DNA from: Perkinsus olseni
Lineage: Eukaryota > Perkinsozoa > Perkinsida > Perkinsidae
DNA: 28,175 nt
Direction: 5' to 3'
Assembly: GCA_013115135.1 (NCBI GenBank)
Contig: JABANP010000613.1
Span: 1 to 28,175 of the forward strand
The notes below the pieces were generated by a model. The model saw only the letters and a program-made list of their open reading frames with translations, did not search any database and was not told the origin of the DNA. The position numbers and the translations under genes were made by a program. Position 1 is the first letter of the stretch. Every line of letters starts with the position of its first letter. Positions 12,701 to 21,091 of this stretch are shown one piece after another.

Positions 12701-14429
12701 ATTAACCGATCATCAGAACCTACCACACTCCATTGACTCCAACTTCCGAGAGCGGCGTGGATTACCGGAGACAATAAGAGGCATTGTGGGGTGGAAGGAT
12801 GCCCAGTTGACACCGCGCTCGTGACCTTCGAGTACGTACCTGGCCATCATACAACTCTCTGTGATAAAGCCATGAGACTACTATGGTGGAAAAAATAAGA
12901 AAATTGATCCAATACTAGAGCGAACAGTTTGGCGCGTGTACATCATGATCGTTCACAGTACCGCCCCGGAAGCAAAACTGTGGCGACAAAGCTGCCATGG
13001 TAATCAGGAGAACCGAGTAAACGAAAAATATGAGGGTACTCAGTATTATTATTACTAGCTCTGTGAGGGCCATCAACATAAAGGTAAAATGATCAGTACG
13101 AACAGAGAGTAAATCCGATCTGATCATCCTCACGACCAATACTGTGCGCTGTATTCGTCAGAACTACGTGTAGTAGTAGGGCACCTCTCCCGATATTATC
13201 ATTGCAATTAAACTGCTCGTTTGTGGCGATTTTAACGAGCTCTATTTATTTTCCGGAGTGGAGCCACCTCGACTCCGGAGTAATGAGTTCAGACGTGCCC
13301 TTTTCGAGGGAGAGGAATAAATTAGCTGGAATGAATCCTATTATTACTTAACGACAGCATCAGTCGTTCCGAACATGTCCGCTCCGCTGCCTAGCGAGCC
13401 ACCGGCACCACCTCTGTTACCCGCACCGAGTCCTGAGGCAAAGATGGATCAGAATGATTCCATTGAAAAGGGTTATAACCTCCCATAGGACCCATCATGC
13501 TCCCTCCGCCGCCCATCGACCCAATTGACACGGTCTTATCTCTGAGACAGGATCCGATGCAACGGCAGCAGTTGTTGGTGCTAAGGATGTTTGCCCTCTG
13601 GGGGCGCGAGACTACCTCAATCCTGTTGTGTCCCAAACCCGGATGGTCTGATCCAAACTAGCACTGACTACAAGGTCTTGAGTGGGATGGAATTGGGCAC
13701 ACATAACATAGTGATTATGACCTGACTCTGAATCATGGAAAGAGGGCACGTCTAATGCCCCGACGCACCGGTCAGGACTGCAATGCACGATCTAGACTGC
13801 CAGTTCCAAATCCTCACAGTCTGGTCATCTGATGCAGAGACAATCCACGGATACCTGCCAAAACCGAAGCTTGAGATAACGTAGCTGTGTGTATTGCCTA
13901 CTCATTATGGAACTGCACGGTTCTAATGTAGTCCAGGTGCCCCAATAATGTGAAGATACAGCGTCTCAGGCGGTAATTCCAAACCTAAGCAAGAAGCACT
14001 CAATCATCTTTCGGAACTTCTGCGGGGAGTTCAACGGCAGCTGCCGCTGCGGAGTCTCACCTTGATCTTGTAGTCATCCCCTCCCGAAACAAATAAAGGC
14101 TGCGTACGATGGAAGCATACACCCCTTACGGGTCCGTCATGCTCCTCAAATTTGTCGATAAGTGTTCCCAGCCTGAGGGCAATACTTGCGTTAACCACGT
14201 GTTCATATTATTCAACGGAGGAAGAAAAGCGGTGAGACGTTTGATACCCTCTCGAGCGAGGATGCTAGTATTAGATGATGATGATACGTAAAGTGACTTC
14301 TCCGTCATGCTACCGATAGTCCCAAAGTTGGATTGAACCATTGTGGAGGGAGGCGAGAATCCACGTCTGCTTCGGGTGGAATGATAGACCCTTCACTCTG
14401 TTCGATTTCGTCTCGCACTTGACCAACAT
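6737..14429 (-). CDS. COPA: Coatomer subunit alpha (alpha-COP), complete, 38 exons
   Basis: Subunit of the COPI coat that buds vesicles from the Golgi and returns proteins to the ER. The chain starts '[19 protein letters not shown]', the hallmark alpha-COP N-terminus. WD40 blades follow (for example '[14 protein letters not shown]', '[12 protein letters not shown]', '[12 protein letters not shown]'), then the second propeller and solenoid ('[11 protein letters not shown]', '[12 protein letters not shown]', 'LLQPPVPL', 'TNWPLL') and the alpha-COP C-terminal domain ('[14 protein letters not shown]', '[12 protein letters not shown]', 'EIGARVLGVQF'). Exons, 5' to 3': 14314-14429, 14061-14172, 13902-13984, 13769-13854, 13616-13721, 13480-13541, 13348-13432, 12766-12839, 12612-12719, 12371-12458, 12250-12311, 12130-12189, 11957-12073, 11755-11895, 11410-11531, 11233-11358, 10937-11052, 10744-10843, 10600-10693, 10312-10552, 10036-10168, 9923-9973, 9745-9875, 9506-9597, 9349-9411, 9067-9294, 8936-9013, 8813-8884, 8655-8754, 8471-8539, 8207-8338, 8099-8159, 7831-7913, 7720-7774, 7393-7528, 7127-7312, 6818-6916, 6737-6768. 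All junctions are GT..AG and phase-consistent, giving about 1,299 residues (animal alpha-COP has about 1,224). A Gly-rich linker sits after the fifth WD blade. The exact splice choice is least sure at exons 12, 25-26 and 31. Confidence 0.95.
9412..9505 (-). repeat. COPA intron with tRNA T-arm-like sequence (94 nt)
   Basis: Just inside the donor (GTAAGC) the transcript strand reads GGTCGTCAGTTCGAATCCGG, which looks like a tRNA variable region plus T-loop with a good B-box core (GTTCGAATC). No matching D-arm or acceptor stem is present, so this is not a functional tRNA gene. Confidence 0.5.
9974..10035 (-). repeat. COPA intron with tRNA T-arm-like sequence (62 nt)
   Basis: The transcript strand carries CAGGTCCCTGGTTCGACTCT, a T-arm/B-box-like segment about 10 nt after the GTAACC donor. 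Its core (plus strand GTTAGAGTCGAACCAGGGA, 10001-10019) matches the core in the intron at 10844-10936 at 16 of 19 positions. Confidence 0.5.
10844..10936 (-). repeat. COPA intron with tRNA T-arm-like sequence (93 nt)
   Basis: The transcript strand carries GAGATCCCCGGTTCAATTCT, a T-arm/B-box-like segment. The plus-strand core GTTAGAATTGAACCGGGGA lies at 10882-10900. The 3' part of the intron is AT-rich (TATTATTATTGTTATTATTT) before the acceptor. Only a tRNA 3' half is recognisable. Confidence 0.5.
12840..13347 (-). other. Longest COPA intron (508 nt)
   Basis: Separates the exon ending 'DAVVK' from the one starting '[12 protein letters not shown]'. It begins GTAATA and ends GCCAG. Apart from a short inverted repeat around CTCCGGAGT/ACTCCGG (13250-13285) I see no gene or transposon in it. 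Confidence 0.7.
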
Positions 14430-14724
14430 TGAACTCTTCACAGTGATGCCGGTAAAAAATGAACGAAGCAGAACTGGTGATAATCGGAGGTTGTCGAAGA
14501 GTAGTGCAAGACAATCCCGACAATTGAAAAACAACTAGAAAAGGATACATCGCGCACGGTATCAAGTTCATGTCAAAAACTATGAAGCGAGCCTTCGTTC
14601 AGATTCTGGACTCTAGACGTTCGTTAGAATGTTTCGACGGGCGCGGGCAATTATCGATTAGACGGGAGCGCGCCAGTACCGAACCGTGTGATGGGACGCG
14701 CTGCGCCCTGCTAGAGCGCTATGT

Positions 14725-14814
14725 CGTCCAACGGCGCCACGAAGTTTTCGCTCGCCGAAGATCTGAAATATGCCGTCCAACGGCGCCACGAAGTTTTCGC
14801 TCGCCGAAGATCTG
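14725..14814. repeat. 41-bp direct tandem duplication
   Basis: Copies at 14725-14765 and 14774-14814 (period 49) start CGTCCAACGGCGCCACGAAG and end CGCCGAAGATCTG. They look identical, so the duplication is recent. It lies about 105 bp from the 5' LTR of the retroelement. Confidence 0.9.
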
Positions 14815-14915
14815 TAACTGAAATATCTTCGAAACGGCTAGCTTCGCACTCTAAGCTAAGAACTAAGACTTAGTTACTAAGTTCGGTTCAGTTCAGACTG
14901 AAGTTCAGTGCCTAC

Positions 14916-14919
14916 CTAT
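14916..14919. repeat. Target-site duplication, left copy (CTAT)
   Basis: CTAT directly precedes the 5' LTR and is repeated directly after the 3' LTR (21864-21867), as expected for integration of an LTR element; Pao-type elements make 4 to 6 bp duplications. Confidence 0.75.
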
Positions 14920-15080
14920 TGTTCCATTTCATGGAAAGGAAACTCATTTCGCTCCGCTCGTTGCGTTTGCGTGCGGTAAGCACTAGACCTCATAATAAGC
15001 TTCATAGCTTTCGTCACATCAGCACTTGTTGAGTGCGCAGTCCACCACGAGTCTACCAAGGCTTTCCTACAAACGGAACA
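14920..15080 (+). repeat. 5' LTR (161 bp)
   Basis: Starts TG, ends CA, with short inverted ends TGTTCC/GGAACA. It matches the 3' LTR at every position I compared. At 161 bp it is short for an LTR. Confidence 0.95.
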
Positions 15081-15095
15081 TTCTACCGGGATTTG

Positions 15096-15518
15096 ATGCC
15101 TCCCAGAGCTCAAGCACAATCTGAGAGGGCGCTACGGGCAGAGCGAAGAGCTAATAGCCTGCCCCCACCAGGAGGCAGAAGACCTCCCCCTCCGGGCCCT
15201 CCTGGTCAGGATCCTGCTAGTGGATCCGTTGGTGGTGCTGGTAATCACCTACCTCACCTACCGGAGGTACCTAACCTTCCCGGTCAAGTCCCCGCCCAAG
15301 CCGACCAACCTCAAGATCCAACGGGTGGTCCTCGACCGTCCGCTCAAGTCCCTGGTGCTATTACGGAGACACAGCTGGAGAACAGGCTGACGGGATTTAT
15401 GGAGGAGATGAGGGACATGATGTTCAATGCAGTGTCGGAAATGGTATATAGTAGGTCGGAGGGGCAGGGGAGAGGGTGGGCAGAAGGCCGGAAGGGGTTC
15501 GTTCGGACGACTTCGTGA
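15096..15518 (+). CDS. Retroelement gag, N-terminal part (frame A)
   Basis: Starts at the first ATG after the 5' LTR, 15 bp inside the element. Product is rich in Pro, Gly, Arg and Gln ('MPPRAQAQSERALRAERR', then Pro-rich repeats), followed by a predicted helical segment ('GFMEEMRDMMFNAVSEMV'). This suits the disordered N-terminus and start of a Gag structural protein. The frame stops at 15516-15518. The main gag ORF further on is in the same frame, but several stops lie between, and a different open frame (15476-15685) bridges the gap. The link may be an intron or a pair of frame steps. Confidence 0.6.
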   Translation: MPPRAQAQSERALRAERRANSLPPPGGRRPPPPGPPGQDPASGSVGGAGNHLPHLPEVPNLPGQVPAQADQPQDPTGGPRPSAQVPGAITETQLENRLTGFMEEMRDMMFNAVSEMVYSRSEGQGRGWAEGRKGFVRTTS

Positions 15519-15650
15519 GTGCTGACTCTCCTGCGGCATCCTCACGAAGATCGGTAGATCGAGAAATTCCGCTCGGTCAGACACAATATGACAGATGTAC
15601 GAGTTTTCGAGACATGAGTCGAAAATGTACGAGTTTTCGGTGTACGAGTC

Positions 15651-17522
15651 GTGAACATCCCGAAATTTACGGGGAAAACCGGTAAGGGGCCAACCATCAT
15701 CACGCTGAGACGTGAGATCGAAGAGACTGTGGAGGACCATGGGTGGGAGTTATTTCCACCAGCCACATACTATCTCATTCGATATTCATGTACCAGATCC
15801 GTCTGGGATGACGTGTTAGACGTCCTCGGTAGAGATTTCGATAGGAAGACCCTTGAGGGATATAGATCACGTGTAGCAAGCATCTGGCGCGTGTTGGAAG
15901 GTTATTATTCTAACGCAGTCGTCAGGGATAGGCTAAAATCAGATTGGGCAAAACTAGTCAGAAAATCCGGGGAGACGTGCCGTGACTTTCTTACAAGAGT
16001 AAGAAATGTGCGTAAGGACCTCACTTACGCCGGTGCCGTGACAGAAGATGCTGATGAACTCAGCGTCTGGCGCCGAGGTCTGTTCCCGCCTTACAGCGAT
16101 TGGGTGGGACAATACATGTCCACGTTCGTCAGCATAGATCCTATGCAGTCTATGCCACCCCCGTCCATTTATGCGCTTCGAGCGCAAATGCAGCTAAGGG
16201 GGGATGAGTATGAAGATCGTCACGGCGTAGCCCCGGTAGAAAGAAGCCCTTCTGAGACTGAGATTGTCGGCAGAGCGGAAAAGCCGACTGATGCCGGGTT
16301 CTTGTATGCCGCAGTGCAGGGGGCTAAGGAAGGGTCTCCAGGGGCGACCCAGGGGAATGCCCGATTCAAGAGAGATTTCCCACCCCCTCACGAGTGTCTT
16401 AAACACAAATGTCAGCGCTGTTACAGCGAGCAGCATGCTGCAGCGCAGTGTTTGGCGGCCCAACCGGCAGATTTGACCAAAAGATGTCGTAGATGTGGTC
16501 TGACTCACAATATACAAGGCTGGAACCCCACAGTCCTTCGATGCCCCAATCCCCGTATAGCTGAGGAAAGATGTTGGAGATGTAACGGTAAAGGACATAT
16601 GGCTAGAATATGTATGAAAACATTGGACCAGAAGATTGAGAGTGAAAAGAAACCTTCGGACAATACAGAACCCCAAAAAGAGGCGGTGTCTGAGCAGCAA
16701 GCTCAGAATACGGCGATATCACTGCCGTCGAGCAACACAGGAAGTATCCGATGTATAAGGTTGTACTGTAAAAATAAGGATGACCCTGATAGTCCAGCAC
16801 TGATTCTTGATGCCATGTTGGACTCGGGCTGTAGCGAGTCCTTCTGTTCCCTGGAGACGTATGAAAGATTGAGGAAGAAGAACCTAGTGACTTTAATGAG
16901 CACCGATGGTGCTGGAACTCCCGTTCAGTTCGGGAACGCTTCATTCAATAAGCTGTTAGGCCGTGCGGTGTCTCATCATTGTCGCCTAGAGGATAACACC
17001 CCATTAAGTATAGAATGGGGAGTGTTGCAGACCTTATCACCGTATCCAGCGGTGATCAGTCTCAAAACGCTAAGGCCCAAGGGTGCCATCTGGGTTATCT
17101 CTCCTGCGGGTGACCGTTTGATCCTGGGAGATCCAGGAGACTTTCTACCTGTCTCTAATGCCGTATACACTCCTTTCCACGGATTGAGGGGGCTAGTCAT
17201 GAACGGAATCACTACCGTTCCGTCGGCGCTGGCCGGGCAAATGGCAGGCATCAGAGATACCTCTGAAGTATCCCCTTTTGAGGAGAACCCAACCGACTCG
17301 GTAGATGAAAATGATGTATCAGTGGAGAGGGACACTCTGCAGCTGTCATCGTCGACTCCCCCGAGGGTCTGGATAGGAGAAGCTGATGAGACAGCCCCCA
17401 GGGGCCGACTATGGGTTGATATACCCTGGAGAAGTAACGAAAGACCGCCAAGATCATTCGCGCAAGCCTGGCACAGGGATAAGTCATTAAGGAAAAGATT
17501 AACTCTCGCCCCGAAAAATTGA
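15651..17522 (+). CDS. Retroelement Gag capsid-nucleocapsid-protease polyprotein
   Basis: A 623-codon open frame. About residues 1-190 resemble a capsid ('IPKFTGKTGKG' then helix-rich sequence). Two clean CCHC zinc knuckles follow (CX2CX4HX4C at about residues 254-267, 'CQRCYSEQHAAAQC', and about 308-321, 'CWRCNGKGHMARIC'), with a more degenerate Cys/His cluster between. An aspartic protease active site 'LDSG' lies at about residue 390. It packages the RNA and cleaves the polyprotein. It ends at TGA (17520-17522), directly after an A-run (GAAAAAT) that would suit a -1 slip into the next frame. The true start may be earlier; the first codon of the open frame is GTG. Confidence 0.85.
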   Translation: MNIPKFTGKTGKGPTIITLRREIEETVEDHGWELFPPATYYLIRYSCTRSVWDDVLDVLGRDFDRKTLEGYRSRVASIWRVLEGYYSNAVVRDRLKSDWAKLVRKSGETCRDFLTRVRNVRKDLTYAGAVTEDADELSVWRRGLFPPYSDWVGQYMSTFVSIDPMQSMPPPSIYALRAQMQLRGDEYEDRHGVAPVERSPSETEIVGRAEKPTDAGFLYAAVQGAKEGSPGATQGNARFKRDFPPPHECLKHKCQRCYSEQHAAAQCLAAQPADLTKRCRRCGLTHNIQGWNPTVLRCPNPRIAEERCWRCNGKGHMARICMKTLDQKIESEKKPSDNTEPQKEAVSEQQAQNTAISLPSSNTGSIRCIRLYCKNKDDPDSPALILDAMLDSGCSESFCSLETYERLRKKNLVTLMSTDGAGTPVQFGNASFNKLLGRAVSHHCRLEDNTPLSIEWGVLQTLSPYPAVISLKTLRPKGAIWVISPAGDRLILGDPGDFLPVSNAVYTPFHGLRGLVMNGITTVPSALAGQMAGIRDTSEVSPFEENPTDSVDENDVSVERDTLQLSSSTPPRVWIGEADETAPRGRLWVDIPWRSNERPPRSFAQAWHRDKSLRKRLTLAPKN

Positions 17523-17800
17523 GCATGTTCCAGCAACGAGCTGATCTGCTGGTGAGTGAGGGATATGCGGAGCCGATAGACTCTGATCTCCCACGTTATC
17601 CACCATCGGAAATTGATGCCATTGATAAGCATTACATAAGCATAGTTCCCGTCTTCTCGGCAGCTCGGTCAACGAGATGCCGTTTGTGCCTAGATGCGAG
17701 AGTAGCAAATAAATACACGAGACCTGGATGGCACGATCCCAAAGCCTTGCTTAAAGGCATTGGTCGGATGGAGGTTGTACGTGTGGATCGGCCTGTTCGA
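17519..17800 (+). CDS. Reverse transcriptase, N-terminal segment (frame C)
   Basis: Follows the gag-protease stop in the -1 frame, with an ATG at 17525 that could also allow re-initiation. Contains 'EGYAEPIDSDLPRYPP' and 'CRLCLDARVANKY', which match the N-terminal fingers of BEL/Pao reverse transcriptases. The frame stays open to 17953, but RT-like sequence moves to the +1 frame at about 17760-17780, so the rest of this frame (to 17953) is a shadow. No protein beyond these motifs is written out here. Confidence 0.65.
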
Positions 17801-18431
17801 TATCTCCAAAGCATTTTGGAGAATTTACATACCTACAGACCAGCGAGGCTGGTTGTGCTGTGTGGTATGCTCGCAGAGGCTGAGGTTTCGTTCATTGCCG
17901 TTCGGGCTCAACTTTTCTCCGTGTGCTCTGCTGGAGGGCACAACGTTGATTAAGAACGCGCTGATAGATATGCTAAAAGATACTAGCGGGATTGCACCCA
18001 AGGATGATGCCCAGGAAGAGAGCGCCGCAAAATATGACCATCAAGATGTCGATCATACGACTCCAGAGCCGCCAAGGCCAAAAAAGATCAAGTGCGAAAT
18101 GTATGTTGATGATGGTCAAGTTCGTGAGAACCAAAATCCCAACCATGGGAGGAGGCAGCTCCACTGGGTGAGATGGGGGTTCGGACAGCACGGATTCCCA
18201 TCCATGGGTAGTAAGACCGGTGGTAATTTTGATATTCCAGAGAGTGTGATTGTAGCCGAGTGGGAACCAGTGCGTATAAGAGAAACACCACAGCATCTGC
18301 AGAACGTATCCCCTGATAGTAGTCAGTGGATTCCCTTCTTAGGTTACAAATGGGATCCGAATACGGATGTAGTAGTACAGTTCTTTCCTGCTGGAACCAG
18401 CCGAACAGGAAGCATTGGAAACTCAGACTAA
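17760..18431 (+). CDS. Reverse transcriptase core with YVDD motif (frame A)
   Basis: Contains the first RT aspartate motif region 'FDISKAFW' near its start, 'LPFGLNFSP' in the palm, and the catalytic 'YVDD' at 18102-18113, then 'LGYKWDPNTD', typical of the BEL/Pao segment after the RT. It lies one base forward of the segment before it and must hand over to the next segment (again +1) at about 18384-18412. The insert between 'LPFGLNF' and 'YVDD' is long and charged. Confidence 0.8.
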   Translation: MVGWRLYVWIGLFDISKAFWRIYIPTDQRGWLCCVVCSQRLRFRSLPFGLNFSPCALLEGTTLIKNALIDMLKDTSGIAPKDDAQEESAAKYDHQDVDHTTPEPPRPKKIKCEMYVDDGQVRENQNPNHGRRQLHWVRWGFGQHGFPSMGSKTGGNFDIPESVIVAEWEPVRIRETPQHLQNVSPDSSQWIPFLGYKWDPNTDVVVQFFPAGTSRTGSIGNSD

Positions 18432-20094
18432 CGTCACCAGGCGTATGGTAATCTCTGTAGCACAGAGATGGCATGATCCACTAGGATTATTTCTCACAGA
18501 AGGGTCCTTTGCTCGCTGGATTGCTAGCAAAGCTATACACTCTACCCAAGAGTGGGAGCAAGCTGTATCGCCTGAGATCGCTAAGGAACTCTACCAATGG
18601 GTCACATACATGCAATCATCACTTCATGTAGCTCCTCGTTACTGCTCCCCTAAGGAGATCTTCATCTTCTCTGATGCCAGCAGCACTGGATGGTCCGTAG
18701 AGATCCGAGATCATTCGATGCGTTTGCTCTATGCGAGTAGTGGTATATTTCCACCAGAGTGTCGATACACCATACCTCGCAAGGAGACTGAGGCAGCAGT
18801 CAGAGCAGCGGAAACGCTGGATAAGTACCTAACAGCCTTGCCAGAGGATGATGATATGCCCAGTCCCCTCATCAAAGGCCTTTACACGGATTCTGAGATT
18901 TTGATTCACAGGCTACGTGGGGGAGATAGGATGCTGAAGGGTCTATCAGCTGTGGAGCGCCGTAGGATCGGCAAGATAGCAGATGCAGTCAAGAATCATA
19001 AGACTATATGTTGTCACCTACCAGGATCCATCAACCCCTCAGACGGGGCATCCAGAGCGGACCAGTACGGCCCGCCGAAATGTGACTTACTATCACTCAG
19101 ATCCTGGTTGAGCGATGAAGCTCTCAAAGAAACCTCCCTGAAATGGGATTCTGCTATCGCTTGTGAGTTAAATGAGCTGCCAATAGATTCCTACCTCTGT
19201 GATCCCAACGATCGCACAGTATCGCTCATGAATCCGCTGAATAGTCGGCTGACACGGCTGGAATGTCTTCCAGCTGCTATAGCTGACATCAAGGCCTATC
19301 AAGACCGAGATCGTTGGTGTAGTCGTTTGAAAGATTTGATAGGGCGAAACGACGCCCCCAAATGGACGAAAGAGTTTGAGATCGATCCAGCAGGATTGAT
19401 CAGACGTCGGTCGCCGGTGTCGGTGATCGAGTCGAAAGCACAAGAAGTCAATCCATTGCTCATTCCATGTAATGCTGAAACGTTGAATCTCAGACATGAG
19501 TTAGCACAAGATGCACATATCGCCTTCGCCCATGCGGGCGGGGTGCGCACTATGTCCATAGTGAAACGGTCCTACTTCTGGAAGCGCATGAACAAAACAT
19601 GTTCGCAGGTTGTTAAAGAGTGTGAGCACTGTCAGAGAGTTCGCGCCAGTAATACCTGGCGTAGAGCGGCAGGAGTTGTGAAGTTCAGGGGCAACGCGTT
19701 GCCGGGAGAAGCTGTGGGTATCGATGTAATGTACCTACCCCCACAAGAACAAAACGGCACGCGTTTCGTCGGAATTATTACTGTAACCTGTGTGGCAACC
19801 AAGTGGTTGCGTGTCGTGCCTATCACTAGTATGAGTGGGAAAGAAGCAGCAGAGTCGTTGGATCGACTATTCTATAGCGGAGTCTTTCCTCGTATCATTA
19901 TAATGGATCGAGGCAGCAATTTTATAGATGTCTCATCGTTTCGCTCTTGGGCGGCTAAACGCCAAGTTCATCTCCGTTACTTTCCAGTCGCGAGCTCGTC
20001 CTTAGCAGGTTGGATTGAACGGCCCCATAAAGGGCTGCGAGATTTCCTTCGTCCCGATGTTGTTGGATCATTCAGATCCATCGTTGATAGGTGA
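18415..20094 (+). CDS. RNase H and integrase catalytic core (frame B)
   Basis: 560-codon open frame. N-terminal part carries 'RWHDPLGL' (A17/BEL-Pao linker) and RNase H-like signals ('FSDASSTGW', 'RKETEAAVRAAE', 'LYTDSE', 'SDGASRADQYG'). The integrase follows: a perfect HX4HX29CX2C zinc-binding motif beginning 'HIAFAHAGG' and ending 'CEHC', then catalytic acidic residues in 'GIDVMY', 'IIMDRGSNF' and 'GWIERPHK', with 36 residues between the second D and the E. The reading frame ends at 20094, but integrase-like sequence continues in the +1 frame from about 20050. Confidence 0.85.
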   Translation: METQTNVTRRMVISVAQRWHDPLGLFLTEGSFARWIASKAIHSTQEWEQAVSPEIAKELYQWVTYMQSSLHVAPRYCSPKEIFIFSDASSTGWSVEIRDHSMRLLYASSGIFPPECRYTIPRKETEAAVRAAETLDKYLTALPEDDDMPSPLIKGLYTDSEILIHRLRGGDRMLKGLSAVERRRIGKIADAVKNHKTICCHLPGSINPSDGASRADQYGPPKCDLLSLRSWLSDEALKETSLKWDSAIACELNELPIDSYLCDPNDRTVSLMNPLNSRLTRLECLPAAIADIKAYQDRDRWCSRLKDLIGRNDAPKWTKEFEIDPAGLIRRRSPVSVIESKAQEVNPLLIPCNAETLNLRHELAQDAHIAFAHAGGVRTMSIVKRSYFWKRMNKTCSQVVKECEHCQRVRASNTWRRAAGVVKFRGNALPGEAVGIDVMYLPPQEQNGTRFVGIITVTCVATKWLRVVPITSMSGKEAAESLDRLFYSGVFPRIIIMDRGSNFIDVSSFRSWAAKRQVHLRYFPVASSSLAGWIERPHKGLRDFLRPDVVGSFRSIVDR

Positions 20095-21091
20095 GAATAC
20101 TTGGGTCAACAGATTACCCCGTGCAGTCTACTGCTGGAATATATCCCCCTACTATGAGAACTGCCCATATGGTCTCTGCCCTTACTCGATGGTGTTTGGT
20201 GCCAATCCTCGAGTTCCGGGCGTCGAGAGTAACTCCGAGGTCAGCGATGAGGAACTAGAAGAACTTGGATTCCGGCATCTCACTGAGATTCCATCATGGC
20301 AAGCTCAACTCGCAGAGATGGCTCGGTCTCGCGAAAATCTCCGTGACATTACCCTCAAGGAATACGTAGCTATCTGGGCATCTCTCCGTGAGAAGGTCCG
20401 AGGCAAACTACTACGCCGTACTGGTAAAACCGAAGAAATCCATGATGGTGATTTTGTGAGACGAGTGAGACCAAAGATGCCGGCATCTGAGCCGATGATC
20501 GTGTTGAAGACTCAGGGCAGTGTGATCCGCATTATCGACAGCTTTAAGAAACTATCTGATGAATATGTCGGTAATCTTGTACTGTGCAAGAGTGAGCCTT
20601 TCAATAAGGCTGATCTGTTAGTTGCGAAGGCTGCTTATGAGTCTGTAGCCGACGCATACGATCTCCCAGCTGTGTTACTGAATCGTAAACTGCAACAGCT
20701 TCCTAGTAATGAAGCCAGCTCGGATGCTGATGGCTCCGTGACTGCTCAGTCGGATCTGTTGACTAGTCTTCCCCTTTGTACTCCGGAGAATATGACTCCG
20801 GACGCAACTCTTGTTGTTATACTCAATTGTGATGGTAACCCCACAGTCAGTTATTGGAGGAACAAGGGTTCGGGGGATGGTTCTTGTGACTTGTGGGAGC
20901 TGGAGGAGGTAGACGATTCAGGAGATCTTATCAATGAAAGGGGGAGATTGTTGTCCGTAACTCGTAATAATGGTTTCTTTGATAGCCTGCCTACAGTCTG
21001 CGCTTACAAGCTCCGACTGCCGTTGACGCGCCAGTCCAAGAAGAAGTTGGACGACATCATCCGTTGGCTGCGTGAACACCATCCTCAATAA
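20015..21091 (+). CDS. Integrase C-terminal region (frame C)
   Basis: Continues the integrase in the third frame from about 20050: 'GENTWVNRLPRAVYCWN' followed by 'PYSMVFGANPRVPG', a pattern normally just after the integrase catalytic core. Further on 'HDGDFVRRVRPKM' looks like the small SH3-like C-terminal domain. The remaining 170 or so residues are acidic and not recognised. It ends with TAA at 21089-21091. The upstream part (20015-20045) is only the overlap with the previous frame. Confidence 0.75.
   Translation: MNGPIKGCEISFVPMLLDHSDPSLIGENTWVNRLPRAVYCWNISPYYENCPYGLCPYSMVFGANPRVPGVESNSEVSDEELEELGFRHLTEIPSWQAQLAEMARSRENLRDITLKEYVAIWASLREKVRGKLLRRTGKTEEIHDGDFVRRVRPKMPASEPMIVLKTQGSVIRIIDSFKKLSDEYVGNLVLCKSEPFNKADLLVAKAAYESVADAYDLPAVLLNRKLQQLPSNEASSDADGSVTAQSDLLTSLPLCTPENMTPDATLVVILNCDGNPTVSYWRNKGSGDGSCDLWELEEVDDSGDLINERGRLLSVTRNNGFFDSLPTVCAYKLRLPLTRQSKKKLDDIIRWLREHHPQ

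Larger units (their letters stand above)
14430..14919. other. COPA upstream region up to the retroelement
   Basis: Holds the COPA 5' leader and presumably its promoter. No clear TATA box. It contains the tandem duplication at 14725-14814 and a 50-codon open frame on the plus strand (14722-14871) that starts 'MSSNGATKFSLAEDL'. That frame could be the remains or start of a divergent gene, but nothing supports it beyond being open. Confidence 0.4.

Noticed and set aside
15258..15740. 160-codon minus-strand ORF
   Set aside because: Antisense to gag; no independent support.
16976..17632. 218-codon minus-strand ORF
   Set aside because: Antisense shadow of the gag-protease and RT frames, which have clear motifs.
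17800..17953. Continuation of the frame that starts at 17519
   Set aside because: RT similarity moves to the +1 frame before 17800; the remainder has no RT motif.
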